From Actimicrobium sp. CCC2.4 (GTDB lineage: Bacteria; Pseudomonadota; Gammaproteobacteria; Burkholderiales; Burkholderiaceae_D): a DNA stretch of 64,000 nucleotides. The notes under the pieces were generated by a model. The model worked only from the letters and a program-made list of their open reading frames with translations. It was not told the origin of the DNA and made no database searches. A program made the translations under genes and the position numbers. How positions within the stretch are numbered: position 1 is the stretch's first letter; each line of letters begins with the position of its first letter. The DNA is taken from contig NZ_CP133777.1 in the NCBI RefSeq assembly GCF_034347385.1, positions 1,054,001 to 1,118,000 on the forward strand, given 5' to 3'. Below, in pieces: positions 9,940 to 18,783 of this stretch.

Positions 9940-10891
9940 CCCGCAACTGAACAAGGATGGCGACCTGCAGCATCTGCTGACCATCGAAGGCCTGCCGAAA
10001 CGTATCGTGCTGGATATCCTCGACACCGCACAATCGTTTGTCGGCATCAGCGACCGCGAAGTCAAGAAGGTCCCGCTGATGCGCGGCAAGAGCGTCTTCA
10101 ACCTGTTTTTCGAAAACTCGACGCGCACCCGCACCACCTTCGAGATCGCCTCGAAGCGTCTGTCGGCCGATGTCATCAACCTCAATATCCAGGCCTCGAG
10201 TGCGACCAAAGGCGAGTCGCTGCTCGACACCATCGACAACCTCGCAGCCATGCATGCCGACATGTTCGTCGTGCGCCATGCCTCGTCCGGTGCGCCGCAC
10301 CTGATCGCGCGGCATCTGGTCGAGACCGGCCAGTCGCACGTCCACGTGGTCAATGCCGGCGACGGCCGTCACGCCCATCCGACCCAGGGCTTGCTGGACA
10401 TGTACACGATCCGGCATTACAAAAAAGACTTCAGCAATCTGACGGTCGCCATCGTCGGCGACATCCTGCACAGCCGCGTGGCGCGCTCGGACATCCATGC
10501 ATTGACCACGCTGGGCGTGCCGGAAATCCGCGCGATTGCGCCGCGCACGCTGCTGCCGGCCGGCCTCGACCAGATGGGTGTGCGGGTCTTCACCGACATC
10601 AACGAAGGCTTGAAAGGCGTTGACGTGATCATCATGCTGCGCCTGCAAAACGAACGCATGAGCGGCGCGCTGTTGCCCTCGGCGCAAGAGTTTTTCAAGA
10701 GCTATGGCCTGACTCCGGAGCGCCTCGCACTGGCCAAGCCCGACGCCATCGTCATGCATCCCGGACCGATGAACCGGGGTGTCGAAATCGACTCGGCCGT
10801 GGCCGACGGCAAGCAGGCCGTGATCCTGCCGCAAGTGACGTTTGGCATCGCAGTCCGGATGGCAGTAATGAGCATATTGGCGAGCAAATAA
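9932..10891 (+). CDS. pyrB: Aspartate carbamoyltransferase catalytic subunit
   Basis: The 319-residue enzyme condenses carbamoyl phosphate with aspartate in pyrimidine synthesis. The carbamoyl-phosphate loop [11 protein letters not shown] (about residues 55-65) and HPTQGLLD (about 150) are intact, so it should be catalytically competent. The start lies within the last codons of pyrR. No pyrI regulatory subunit follows. Instead there is a dihydroorotase-like gene 3 bp downstream, matching the class A ATCase arrangement in which PyrB and an inactive PyrC' form a large complex. Confidence 0.96.
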   Translation: MHNPQLNKDGDLQHLLTIEGLPKRIVLDILDTAQSFVGISDREVKKVPLMRGKSVFNLFFENSTRTRTTFEIASKRLSADVINLNIQASSATKGESLLDTIDNLAAMHADMFVVRHASSGAPHLIARHLVETGQSHVHVVNAGDGRHAHPTQGLLDMYTIRHYKKDFSNLTVAIVGDILHSRVARSDIHALTTLGVPEIRAIAPRTLLPAGLDQMGVRVFTDINEGLKGVDVIIMLRLQNERMSGALLPSAQEFFKSYGLTPERLALAKPDAIVMHPGPMNRGVEIDSAVADGKQAVILPQVTFGIAVRMAVMSILASK

Positions 10892-10894
10892 AAC

Positions 10895-12187
10895 ATGAAA
10901 CTGCATATCCAGCACGGCCACCTGATCGATCCCGCCAACGGCATCGACGCACCGCATGACGTCTACATTGATTCCGGCATCATCGTCGGCATCGGCACCA
11001 GGCCGGACGGCTTTGAAGTCAGTCGTGTGTTCGATGCCACCGGCCTGGTTGTCGCGCCCGGCCTGGTCGACCTGAGCGTGCGCTTGCGCGAACCCGGCTA
11101 CGAATACAAGGCCACCCTCGAATCCGAAATGCAGGCTGCGTTGCAAGGTGGCGTGACCAGCCTGGTCTGCCCGCCCGACACCGATCCGGTGCTCGACGAG
11201 CCTGGCCTGGTCGAAATGCTCAAGCACCGCGCGCGCATCCTGAACCAGTCGCATGTGTACCCGCTGGGCGCGTTGACGCGCGGCCTGAAGGGCGAGGCGC
11301 TCAGCGAAATGTACGAACTCACCGAAGCCGGCTGCATCGGCTTTTCGCAAGCCGATGAACCGGTGCTCGATACCAACGTCCTGCTGCGCGCCTTGCAATA
11401 TGCGCAGACCTTCGGCTACACGGTCTGGCTACGGCCGCAACATCCGCACATCGGCGTGACCGGCATCGCGCACAGCGGACCGATCGCCTCGCGGCTGGGT
11501 TTGTCGGGCGTACCGGTGATGGCCGAAACCATCTCGCTGCAAACTATTTTTGAACTGGTGCGTGCCACCGGCGCGCGGGTCCACCTGTGCCGGATCTCCT
11601 CGGCGGCCGGCATCGAACTGGTGCGCGCGGCCAAGAAGGAAGGCTTGCCGCTGACTTGCGACGTCGGTGCGCATTACCTGCATCTGACCGACCTTGACAT
11701 CGGCTTCTTCGATTCGAACGCGCGCCTGTCGCCGCCGCTGCGTTCGCAGCGCGACCGCGATGCACTGCGTGCCGGCCTGCTCGATGGCACCGTCGATGCG
11801 ATCTGCTCCGACCATGCGCCGGTCGACGACGACGAAAAACTGATGCCGTTTGCCGAAGCGTCGCCGGGTGCGACTGGTCTGGAGTTATTGCTCTCGCTGG
11901 CGCTCAAATGGGCCGACGAAGACATCGATGCCAAGGCCGGACCACTGTCGCGGGCGCTGGCCAAGATCACGGTGGATGCGGCCCGCGTGGCCGGTTTGCC
12001 CGCCGGGAAACTGTCGGTCGGCAGCGTCGCCGATCTGTGCATTTTCGATCCGGCAGCGCGCTGGAAAGTCGAAGCCAAAGCGCTCGCCAGCCAGGGCAAG
12101 CACACGCCGTTCCTCGGCTACGAACTCGGTGCGCGCGTGATGGCGACCGTGGTATCGGGACGGCTGGCTTACCTGCGCGGCGCATGA
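10895..12187 (+). CDS. pyrC': PyrC', dihydroorotase-like partner of ATCase lacking zinc ligands
   Basis: This is a 430-residue amidohydrolase of the multifunctional-complex type dihydroorotase family. The segment that should read D-x-H-x-H-x-R-x-P-G reads DLSVRLREPG (residues 59-68): both zinc-binding histidines are replaced (H61 to S, H63 to R). Further ligand sites are also altered: the usual histidine before S-S is arginine (LCRISS), GAHYLHL lacks the second histidine, and SDHAPV ends in V where H is usual. The protein is therefore very probably non-catalytic and structural, like Pseudomonas PyrC' bound to PyrB. An active PyrC must lie elsewhere. Its stop overlaps the next gene as ATGA. 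Confidence 0.9.
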   Translation: MKLHIQHGHLIDPANGIDAPHDVYIDSGIIVGIGTRPDGFEVSRVFDATGLVVAPGLVDLSVRLREPGYEYKATLESEMQAALQGGVTSLVCPPDTDPVLDEPGLVEMLKHRARILNQSHVYPLGALTRGLKGEALSEMYELTEAGCIGFSQADEPVLDTNVLLRALQYAQTFGYTVWLRPQHPHIGVTGIAHSGPIASRLGLSGVPVMAETISLQTIFELVRATGARVHLCRISSAAGIELVRAAKKEGLPLTCDVGAHYLHLTDLDIGFFDSNARLSPPLRSQRDRDALRAGLLDGTVDAICSDHAPVDDDEKLMPFAEASPGATGLELLLSLALKWADEDIDAKAGPLSRALAKITVDAARVAGLPAGKLSVGSVADLCIFDPAARWKVEAKALASQGKHTPFLGYELGARVMATVVSGRLAYLRGA

Positions 12188-12918
12188 CCGCATTGCGCTT
12201 GCTGCGGGTTTTCCTGCATGTGCTGCGCGGGCTGTGGACCTGTGCGCTGGTGTTTCCGCTGGTCGGTGCGGACGGGCGCGCACGCCGCATCCGCAGCTGG
12301 TCGATCGACCTGCTGGCGATTTTCCGGTTGACGGTGGTGGTGCGGCATGCCGGCAGCGGCGCGCTGGCACCGCGTGCACTGATCGTCGCCAATCATGTGT
12401 CTTGGCTGGATATCTTTGTCATCAACGCGATGCAGCCGTGCCGCTTCGTGGCCAAGTCGGATATCCGCAGCTGGCCGGTGCTGGGGTTTCTGTGCGCGCG
12501 TTCGGGGACAATTTTTATTGCCCGCGGCCGCGTGCGCGACGTCCGGCGGATTTTTCAGGACCTGGTCAGCAGCATCCGCAATGGAGAACATGTGGCGTTT
12601 TTTCCGGAGGGGACCACCTCGGCGCAAGGATCGCTGCTGCCATTCCACGCCAACCTGTTCGAAGCCGCCATCGATGCCGGTGTGCCGATCCAGCCGCTGG
12701 CGCTGCGCTATGTCGATGCCAATGGCGCGCTCGCGCCGCAAGCAGACTTCATAGGCGAGATGACCTTCGCCGAAAGCATGATGGTGATCCTCAAAGCGCC
12801 GAGGCTAACCGCCGAGCTGATCGTATTGCCACTGATCGATAGCACTGGTGCCCACCGGCGCGAGCTAGCCCCTGCAGCGCGGACCGCTATTGCGGGGGCG
12901 CTGGGATATTCCGGTTGA
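12184..12918 (+). CDS. 1-acyl-sn-glycerol-3-phosphate acyltransferase (PlsC-like)
   Basis: The 244-residue acyltransferase has the catalytic H-x4-D motif in NHVSWLDIF (H71, D76) and the substrate-binding block FPEGTTS about residue 140. It begins with a hydrophobic segment, as expected for an inner-membrane enzyme that adds the second acyl chain to lysophosphatidate. The start is the ATG in the ATGA overlap with pyrC'; the longer open frame upstream is the shadow of pyrC'. The gene meets apaH tail to tail with no intervening base. It could be PlsC itself or one of the paralogues that often follow pyrC' in betaproteobacteria. Confidence 0.85.
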   Translation: MTALRLLRVFLHVLRGLWTCALVFPLVGADGRARRIRSWSIDLLAIFRLTVVVRHAGSGALAPRALIVANHVSWLDIFVINAMQPCRFVAKSDIRSWPVLGFLCARSGTIFIARGRVRDVRRIFQDLVSSIRNGEHVAFFPEGTTSAQGSLLPFHANLFEAAIDAGVPIQPLALRYVDANGALAPQADFIGEMTFAESMMVILKAPRLTAELIVLPLIDSTGAHRRELAPAARTAIAGALGYSG

Positions 12919-13761
12919 TTATTCATCCGGCACCTGAAACTGCGGGCAACTGACCTGCACCAGCTTGCGGTCCGACAGACGCACTGCACTCAGTTGACCA
13001 CCCCACAGGCAACCACTGTCGAGGCCGATCAGGTTCGGCCGTAGCGTCAGTCCGCGTGCCGACCAGTGGCCGTAGACCACCGTCACACCGGCACTTAGAC
13101 GCCCCGGTACATCAAACCACGGCACCAGTAGCTGTGCCGACTCGTCGGGATTTTTCAGGACCATGCTGCCGTCGGGCTTGCACAAGCGCATCCGCGTCAG
13201 GCCATTGACGATGCAGCGCAGGCGCTCGGCACCGGTCAGCGCATCGTCCCAGCGCTCGGGGGCGTTGCCGTACATCGTGCGCAGGAAGTCGACCCAGTCC
13301 GGGCCACGCAACGCGGTTTCGACTTCGCCCGCGCGCGCCAGCGTTTGCGCCACCGTCCACTGCGCCGGCACACCCGCATGCACCAGCAGATGGCCGTCCA
13401 CCCATTGCGCCAGCGCCTGCCGGCGCAGCCAGTCGAGCAAGTCATCGCGGTCCGGCGCGCTTAAAATTTCATCGAGGGTGTCCGACCGGCTGCTCTTGCG
13501 GATACCGTGCGCGACTGCCAGCAAATGCAGGTCATGGTTGCCGAGTACGCAGCTGGCGCGTTCGCCGAGGCTGCGGATCAGGCGCAGCGTATCCAGTGAG
13601 CGCGGGCCGCGATTGACCAGATCACCGACGAAGAACCAGCGCGCGTCCGGATCGTCGCGCAAGACCTTCTCCATCAACGATTCCAGCTGGCCGGCACAGC
13701 CCTGCAGGTCGCCGATCGCGTACAGAGAGGGCCGGGCGGATAAATTATTCGTCGAAATCAT
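12919..13761 (-). CDS. apaH: Symmetrical bis(5'-nucleosyl)-tetraphosphatase ApaH
   Basis: The 280-residue metallophosphoesterase cleaves Ap4A to two ADP. Metal-binding motifs are in order: YAIGDLQGC (about 14-22), [10 protein letters not shown] (about 46-55), [13 protein letters not shown] (about 94-106) and a C-terminal YGHWSARG. The length is normal for ApaH. It is a single gene, convergent with the acyltransferase; 117 bp separate its start from the divergent phosphohexomutase gene. Confidence 0.94.
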   Translation of the reverse strand: MISTNNLSARPSLYAIGDLQGCAGQLESLMEKVLRDDPDARWFFVGDLVNRGPRSLDTLRLIRSLGERASCVLGNHDLHLLAVAHGIRKSSRSDTLDEILSAPDRDDLLDWLRRQALAQWVDGHLLVHAGVPAQWTVAQTLARAGEVETALRGPDWVDFLRTMYGNAPERWDDALTGAERLRCIVNGLTRMRLCKPDGSMVLKNPDESAQLLVPWFDVPGRLSAGVTVVYGHWSARGLTLRPNLIGLDSGCLWGGQLSAVRLSDRKLVQVSCPQFQVPDE

Positions 13762-13878
13762 GTAAGCAGTCTTGCAAGAAAGGGGAAGGGTGGATGTTTG
13801 CCTTTAAAATCACGCATCGGCATTCTGTCACGCCTGCAGCATGCCCCGCATTTTTGAACTCACTGAAAGAGTCTCCAC

Positions 13879-15255
13879 ATGTTGCCACTCTCGAAAAATA
13901 TCTTCAAAGCCTATGACATCCGCGGCATCGTCGGCACCACCCTCGATACCGGCATTGCCCACAGCATCGGTCAGGCCTTCGGCAGCGCGATGCTGGCCAA
14001 AGGCGAGACCGTCGCCGTGATCGGCCGCGATGGTCGCCTGTCCGGCCCCGAACTGACGGCCGCACTGGCCAAGGGCTTGCAAGCCGCTGGCGTCGACGTA
14101 ATCGACCTCGGCGTGGTCGCCACGCCGATGGTCTACTTCGGCACCAACGTGCTCGAAACGCGCTCCGGCATCATGGTCACCGGCAGCCACAATCCGCCCG
14201 ACTACAACGGCTTCAAGATGGTGCTGGCCGGCGAAGCGATCTACGGCGACACCATCATGGCGCTGCATGACGCCATCGTCGCCAAAGACCTGCGCAGCGG
14301 CGCCGGCACCTACCGCACCCACAACATCAACCAGGCGTATCTGGAACGCATCCTCGGCGACGTCAAGCTGGCGCGGCCAATGAAGATCGTCGTCGATTGC
14401 GGCAACGGTGTCGCGGGCGCGTTTGCCGGCGACCTGTATCGCGGCATGGGTTGCGAAGTGACCGAACTGTTCTGCGAAGTCGACGGTACGTTCCCGAACC
14501 ACCATCCCGATCCGGCCCACCCTGAAAACCTGCAGGACCTGATCCGCGCGCTGCAATCGGGCGACGCCGAAATCGGCCTGGCCTTCGATGGCGACGGCGA
14601 CCGGCTCGGACTGGTCACCAAGGATGGCCAGATCATTTATCCCGACCGTCAATTGATGCTGCTGGCCGAAGATGTGCTGAAACGTCATCCGGGCGAGCAA
14701 GTGCTGTACGACGTCAAGTGCACGCGCCACCTCGCGCCGTGGATCGCAGCGCGTGGCGGCGTGCCGCTGATGTGGAAGACCGGACACTCGCTGGTGAAAG
14801 CCAAGATGCGTGAAACCGGCGCGCCTATCGGCGGCGAAATGAGCGGCCACATCTTCATCAAAGACCGCTGGTACGGTTTCGATGATGGCCTTTACGCCGG
14901 CGCGCGCATGCTCGAATTGCTGAGCCGGATGAGCGATCCGTCGGCCGTGCTGAACGCGTTGCCGCAATCGACCAGCACGCCCGAACTGCAGCTCGAACTC
15001 AACGAAGGCGAAAGCTTCGCGCTGATCGACCAGCTGAAAGCCGAGGCAACATTCCCCGGCTCGGATGAGCTGATTACCATCGACGGCTTGCGGGTCGAAT
15101 ATCCGGATGGCTTCGGCCTGGCGCGCGCGTCGAACACGACACCAGTAGTCGTGATGCGCTTCGAAGCCGAAACGCCCACCGCGCTGGCGCACATCCAGTC
15201 GGAATTCAAACGCGTGATCCTGGCCGCCAAGCCGGACGCCAAGCTGCCCTTCTGA
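13879..15255 (+). CDS. Phosphomannomutase/phosphoglucomutase (alpha-D-phosphohexomutase)
   Basis: This 458-residue AlgC/ManB-type mutase interconverts hexose 6- and 1-phosphates for nucleotide-sugar and LPS or exopolysaccharide synthesis. The phosphoserine loop TGSHNPPDYNGFK has its catalytic serine about residue 103. The Mg-binding loop FDGDGDR lies about 235-241, the sugar-specificity loop GGEMSGHIF about 315, and the C-terminal phosphate-binding RASNTTP about 418. It is followed 13 bp later by waaC, consistent with supplying core-sugar precursors. Confidence 0.93.
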   Translation: MLPLSKNIFKAYDIRGIVGTTLDTGIAHSIGQAFGSAMLAKGETVAVIGRDGRLSGPELTAALAKGLQAAGVDVIDLGVVATPMVYFGTNVLETRSGIMVTGSHNPPDYNGFKMVLAGEAIYGDTIMALHDAIVAKDLRSGAGTYRTHNINQAYLERILGDVKLARPMKIVVDCGNGVAGAFAGDLYRGMGCEVTELFCEVDGTFPNHHPDPAHPENLQDLIRALQSGDAEIGLAFDGDGDRLGLVTKDGQIIYPDRQLMLLAEDVLKRHPGEQVLYDVKCTRHLAPWIAARGGVPLMWKTGHSLVKAKMRETGAPIGGEMSGHIFIKDRWYGFDDGLYAGARMLELLSRMSDPSAVLNALPQSTSTPELQLELNEGESFALIDQLKAEATFPGSDELITIDGLRVEYPDGFGLARASNTTPVVVMRFEAETPTALAHIQSEFKRVILAAKPDAKLPF

Positions 15256-15268
15256 GGACGGCGCGGCA

Positions 15269-16246
15269 TTGAATATCCTGCTGGTGCGCGTGTCGTCGCT
15301 GGGCGACGTCGTGCACAACATGCCCATCGTGGCTGACATCCTGCGTCACGTGCCGGATGCCCGTATCGACTGGGTTGTCGAAGAAGGCTACACCGCGCTG
15401 GTACGCCTGAACCCGGGCGTGCATCGCGTGATCCCGTTCGCCTTGCGACGCTGGCGCAAGAGCCTGGCGAGTGCCGCCACGCGGGCCGAGATGGGTGCGT
15501 TCCGGCGCAGCCTGCGCGAGGTCGAGTACGACTTCGTCTTCGATACGCAAGGCTTGCTGAAAACCGCTGCCGTCATGCGACTGGCCCTGCTGGCACCGGC
15601 CGGCCAGCGCGTCGGCCTGGCCAACGCCACCGAAGGCTCGGGCTACGAAGCGATCTCGCGCATCTTCCATACCTTCAGCGTGCCGGTCGGCGTGCGCACG
15701 CATGCGGTCGAACGCGGCCGCGTGGTGGTGGCGACGGCGCTCGGGTATGCACTTGATACGCCGGCTGATTTCAATTTGTCGGCACCACCGGCCGGGCCGC
15801 GTCCCGACTGGTTGCCGATGCAACCGTATGCGGTGTTTTTTCATGCCACCGCGCGCGCGGCCAAGCAGTGGCAGGTCGCGCACTGGATCACGATTGCTGC
15901 CGACCTCGCCGCGCGCGGCATACCGGTCCTGCTGCCGTGGGGCAGTCCGTCCGAAAAGATCGCTGCCGGACAGCTCGCCGCGCAGATGCCGAACGCGCAG
16001 GTACTGCCCAAATTATCGATGATGGACGCGGTCCTGCTGGCGCACGATGCCGCGCTGGCGATCGGTGTCGATACCGGTCTCACGCATATCGCCGCCGCCT
16101 TCAACCGGCCCACCATTGAGCTGTACATCGATTCGCCGCGCTGGAAAACCGAAGGCAACTGGTCGCCCGATATCATCAACCTCGGTGATGAAGGACAATC
16201 GCCAACGGTCGACGACGTGCGTCGTGCGATGGCGGCGCTGCTGTAA
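15269..16246 (+). CDS. waaC: LPS heptosyltransferase I (WaaC)
   Basis: The 325-residue GT9-family glycosyltransferase adds the first heptose to Kdo2-lipid A on the cytoplasmic side of the inner membrane. It begins MNILLVRVSSLGDVVHNMP, the typical N-terminus, from a TTG start preceded by GAGGA about ten bases upstream; no ATG fits this N-terminus. The C-terminal half has IGVDTGLTHIAAAFNRPTI, the ADP-heptose site of the family. The gene overlaps waaA by one base (TAATG). Confidence 0.94.
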   Translation: MNILLVRVSSLGDVVHNMPIVADILRHVPDARIDWVVEEGYTALVRLNPGVHRVIPFALRRWRKSLASAATRAEMGAFRRSLREVEYDFVFDTQGLLKTAAVMRLALLAPAGQRVGLANATEGSGYEAISRIFHTFSVPVGVRTHAVERGRVVVATALGYALDTPADFNLSAPPAGPRPDWLPMQPYAVFFHATARAAKQWQVAHWITIAADLAARGIPVLLPWGSPSEKIAAGQLAAQMPNAQVLPKLSMMDAVLLAHDAALAIGVDTGLTHIAAAFNRPTIELYIDSPRWKTEGNWSPDIINLGDEGQSPTVDDVRRAMAALL

Positions 16247-17532
16247 TGGTGCGACGCTTGTATTCGCTGGCCTGGTGGCTTGCCGTGCCGCTGATACTGG
16301 CGCGGCTGTGGTGGCGCGGGCGGCAGGAACCGGGTTACCGGCAGCACATTGCCGAGCGTTTCGGCCTTGCACCGCGCCGCACCCGCACGGCGCCGCTGCT
16401 GTGGCTGCATGCGGTGTCGGTCGGTGAAACCCGCGCCGCCGAACCGCTGATCGATGCGCTGCTGCTGGCCTATCCGGGGCATGACCTGCTGCTCACGCAC
16501 ATGACGCCGACCGGTCGCGCCACCGGTGCTGATCTGTTCGGGCATTACGGTGCGCGCCTGCAGCAAGCCTATCTGCCGTATGACACCGGCACGATGGTCG
16601 GCCACTTCCTCGACAATTTTTCGCCGCGCATCTGCATCCTGATGGAGACCGAACTGTGGCCCAACGTGATGGCGTGCTGCACCGCGCGCGGCGTGCCGGT
16701 GGTGCTGGTCAATGCGCGCCTGTCGGAACGCTCGCTGCGCAAGGCGCAACGGCTCGGTAAGCTTATTGCCGACGCGGCGGCGCAGCTGACCTGCGTCGCG
16801 GCCCAGACTCCCGACGACGCGACGCGCATCCGCAGTCTTGGCGTGCGCGATGTGCATGTCACCGGCAGCATCAAGTTCGATGTCACGCCGCCGCCGCTGG
16901 CGCTGCAGGCCGGTACGCAATTGCGTCACCAGATCGGCGCACGGCCGGTGCTGTTGTGTGCGAGTACGCGCGCCGGCGAAGAACTGCTGCTGCTTGATGC
17001 GCTGGCCCGCAGCGACCTGCCGGCCGAGGTGCTGCTGCTGATCGTGCCGCGTCATCCGCAACGCTTCAATGAAGTCGCGATGCTGATCGCCGAGCACGGC
17101 CTCGACATGCAGCGCCGTTCGGTGGTCGGCGCGCAGGCGGTCGATGCGAAGGTACTGCTGGGCGACACGATGGGCGAGATGTTCACTTATTTCAGTGCCG
17201 GCGATATTGCCTGGATAGGCGGCAGCCTGTTGCCGCTGGGCGGACAAAATCTGATCGAAGCCTGCGCGGTCGGCAAGCCGGTCCTGCTGGGTCCGCACAC
17301 CTTCAATTTCGCGCTGGTCAGCGATGAAGCGATCGCGGCAGGCGCTGCCCTGCGCGTGGCCGATGCCGATACGCTGTTGAGTACGGCAGCGCTGCTGTTG
17401 CGCGATGAGGCCTTGCGGACGGCGATGGGCGAGCGTGCGCTGCAGTTTGCACAGCAGCATCGCGGTGCGACGCGCCGGACGATGGCGGTGGTGGCGGCGG
17501 TGATGCCGGATGATGCGCTAAACCGACGCTGA
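16246..17532 (+). CDS. waaA: 3-deoxy-D-manno-octulosonic acid (Kdo) transferase WaaA
   Basis: The 428-residue GT30 enzyme transfers Kdo to lipid IVA. A hydrophobic N-terminal anchor (LYSLAWWLAVPLILARLWW) precedes WLHAVSVGETRAAEPLI, which holds the family's catalytic glutamate. METELWPNV and the C-terminal GGSLLPLGGQNLIEACAVGKPVLLGP-type block (about 325-350) complete the signature. Coupling to waaC through a one-base overlap keeps the inner-core enzymes together. Confidence 0.95.
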   Translation: MVRRLYSLAWWLAVPLILARLWWRGRQEPGYRQHIAERFGLAPRRTRTAPLLWLHAVSVGETRAAEPLIDALLLAYPGHDLLLTHMTPTGRATGADLFGHYGARLQQAYLPYDTGTMVGHFLDNFSPRICILMETELWPNVMACCTARGVPVVLVNARLSERSLRKAQRLGKLIADAAAQLTCVAAQTPDDATRIRSLGVRDVHVTGSIKFDVTPPPLALQAGTQLRHQIGARPVLLCASTRAGEELLLLDALARSDLPAEVLLLIVPRHPQRFNEVAMLIAEHGLDMQRRSVVGAQAVDAKVLLGDTMGEMFTYFSAGDIAWIGGSLLPLGGQNLIEACAVGKPVLLGPHTFNFALVSDEAIAAGAALRVADADTLLSTAALLLRDEALRTAMGERALQFAQQHRGATRRTMAVVAAVMPDDALNRR

Positions 17533-17601
17533 GGTGCCGGCGGTGGGCGACGTGTTTATATTGACCGATGATGTGTACTGGTTGACTTACAAGGAATGGC
17601 C

Positions 17602-17847
17602 ATGAGCCCTGCCTCACCAAAAAACGTTACCGAACCAGCCACCCATATCACTCTGTCACTTGCGGTGGTCAACGAAGCCAGTGCGTTGGGAATGAATGTT
17701 TCGCAAACCTGCGAACGCTTGCTCCAGGACGCAATCCGTGTCGAGCGCGAACGGCGTTGGGCAGTGGATAACGCTGATTTCGTGCAAGCCTACAACCAGA
17801 CCTTCGATGCCGAAGGATTGCCACTGGCACAGTGGCGCGCTTTTTAA
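17602..17847 (+). CDS. ccdA: CcdA-like type II antitoxin
   Basis: The protein has 81 residues from the ATG at 17602, chosen because AAGGA ends six bases upstream; the ATG at 17596 would leave no spacing. It has the CcdA layout: a ribbon-helix-helix N-terminal half (ITLSLAVVNEASALGMNVSQTCERLLQDAI) and a C-terminal toxin-binding tail ending LPLAQWRAF, which closely matches the tails of CcdA antitoxins. In intact systems it neutralises the gyrase poison CcdB and represses its own operon. Here the toxin gene that follows is destroyed, so this is an orphan antitoxin. Confidence 0.85.
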   Translation: MSPASPKNVTEPATHITLSLAVVNEASALGMNVSQTCERLLQDAIRVERERRWAVDNADFVQAYNQTFDAEGLPLAQWRAF

Positions 17848-17848
17848 A

Positions 17849-17908
17849 ATGCCGCGCTTTGACGTGTATCGCAACCCAGGCGATCACCAGTTTCGTAGGG
17901 TGCAATAA
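17849..17908 (+). pseudogene. ccdB: ccdB toxin remnant, cut off by a REP element
   Basis: The ATG starts one base after the ccdA stop. The first residues, MPRFDVYRNPG, are the typical N-terminus of chromosomal CcdB toxins (about 100 residues). After codon 15 the sequence becomes the REP element at 17895-17925, whose TAA at 17906-17908 ends the frame at 19 residues. No further CcdB-like sequence was seen beyond the REP pair, so the rest of the gene appears deleted or replaced. Confidence 0.75.
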
Positions 17909-17971
17909 CCGAAGGGCATTGCACCGCAAACGGACCACGTGGTGCAATGTCCTTCGGTTATTACACGCTAA
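17895..17971. repeat. REP pair, inverted, inside the former ccdB
   Basis: A forward 31-bp REP (17895-17925, starting GTAG, arms GGTGCAAT/ATTGCACC) faces a diverged inverted copy (17941-17971) across 15 bp, giving a BIME-like double hairpin. The left edge lies within codon 16 of ccdB, which makes the junction between gene and element precise to a few bases. Confidence 0.85.
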
Positions 17972-17989
17972 CGACAATCGGGAAGGCAG

Positions 17990-18382
17990 TTACGGTGCAC
18001 TAACTTGCGGAAAAGCGCCGATTTTCCCAGCCGTTTTTACAAAGGCCTTGTCGAAAGTTTTAAATCCAGCCTCTTCTGAGCTCATGGCCAGATGCAGTGC
18101 GTCCCCAAAATCTAATCCGCTTTCATACCATTGCGTGGCGTGAGCCAGTGCATCGATATGGTGAGGCCTGAAATTTTCCAGTCCGCATAAAAGCCGGATT
18201 GATTTGGCGATTTGCGATCGCTCGCAATCGCAGGATTCCAAGACCCAGACCAACTCCAGGAATACGGTAATGGGTGCCGTGCAAATATCGGACCCATGCA
18301 ACAGTTTTTATGCGGCGGCTGCTTGCGCAGGGGAATCGTTTAGCAAATATCGAACAAGAATGTTGGCGTCCAGCGAAATCAT
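17990..18382 (-). pseudogene. vapC: VapC-type PIN-domain toxin with an in-frame stop
   Basis: Read from the ATG at 18382 the frame gives MISLDANILVRYLLNDSP, the canonical PIN-domain start with its first acidic metal ligand (D5). A TAA follows at codon 25 (18308-18310). The same frame then continues to 17990 with ITVFLELVWVLES (second acidic residue) and GLDFGDALHLA (C-terminal acidic cluster). A single nonsense codon therefore splits an otherwise complete VapC of about 130 residues. A TTG at 18301 could restart translation but would lack D5, so the RNase toxin should be inactive. It follows vapB by 24 bp. Confidence 0.82.
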
Positions 18383-18406
18383 GGGCGGACCGTGCCTGAC
18401 GGGTGT

Positions 18407-18673
18407 TTATTTGCTGGCATTGTCGTTTGCCTTGAGACGGCCTTTGATGCATGCCTTGATCTCGTCATCGTTGGGCAAGGTTCTTCCCGGTTTAGCCAGG
18501 AAGCCACGAACTTCGGCTGGAATCGTTTTCGGGAAGTGCGTGGAGGGCGTCAGTGTCAGTCCGGTTGCGGTCGACCTGATAACAAGTTCCGTGCCGGCAG
18601 GCCAGTGCAAGTCATCCCGCATGGCTTTCGGAATAACGATCTGACCTTTGCTGGAGAGTTTGACTTTTTCCAT
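18407..18673 (-). CDS. vapB: VapB/AbrB-type antitoxin
   Basis: The 88-residue protein has a swapped-hairpin AbrB/SpoVT DNA-binding domain (VKLSSKGQIVIPKAMRD) and a C-terminal arm that should bind the PIN toxin encoded next. The ATG at 18673 gives the standard MEKVKLSSKGQ start; the longer open frame upstream covers the promoter region and is not coding. The antitoxin is intact although its partner is broken. Confidence 0.88.
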   Translation of the reverse strand: MEKVKLSSKGQIVIPKAMRDDLHWPAGTELVIRSTATGLTLTPSTHFPKTIPAEVRGFLAKPGRTLPNDDEIKACIKGRLKANDNASK

Positions 18674-18690
18674 GGTGTTGTTCACGAAGA

Positions 18691-18715
18691 GGTAAGGTTT
18701 TGATCTTACCTTACC
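18691..18715. promoter_or_regulatory. Probable VapB operator upstream of vapBC
   Basis: GGTAAG (18691-18696) and CTTACC (18705-18710) form an inverted repeat, followed at once by a further TTACC (18711-18715). It lies 18 bp upstream of the vapB start, where autoregulatory antitoxin complexes bind. The assignment is by position and symmetry only. Confidence 0.5.
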
Positions 18716-18783
18716 GCGATGTGCCGTCAAACCCTCCCTGTGCTTTCGGCGGAACCGAACTAGCGACAACAACTCACGATGAC

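Noticed and set aside
13828-17460. Long minus-strand frames opposite the phosphohexomutase, waaC and waaA genes (over 500 codons each).
   Set aside because: No family motifs; composition typical of the complement of GC-rich coding genes.
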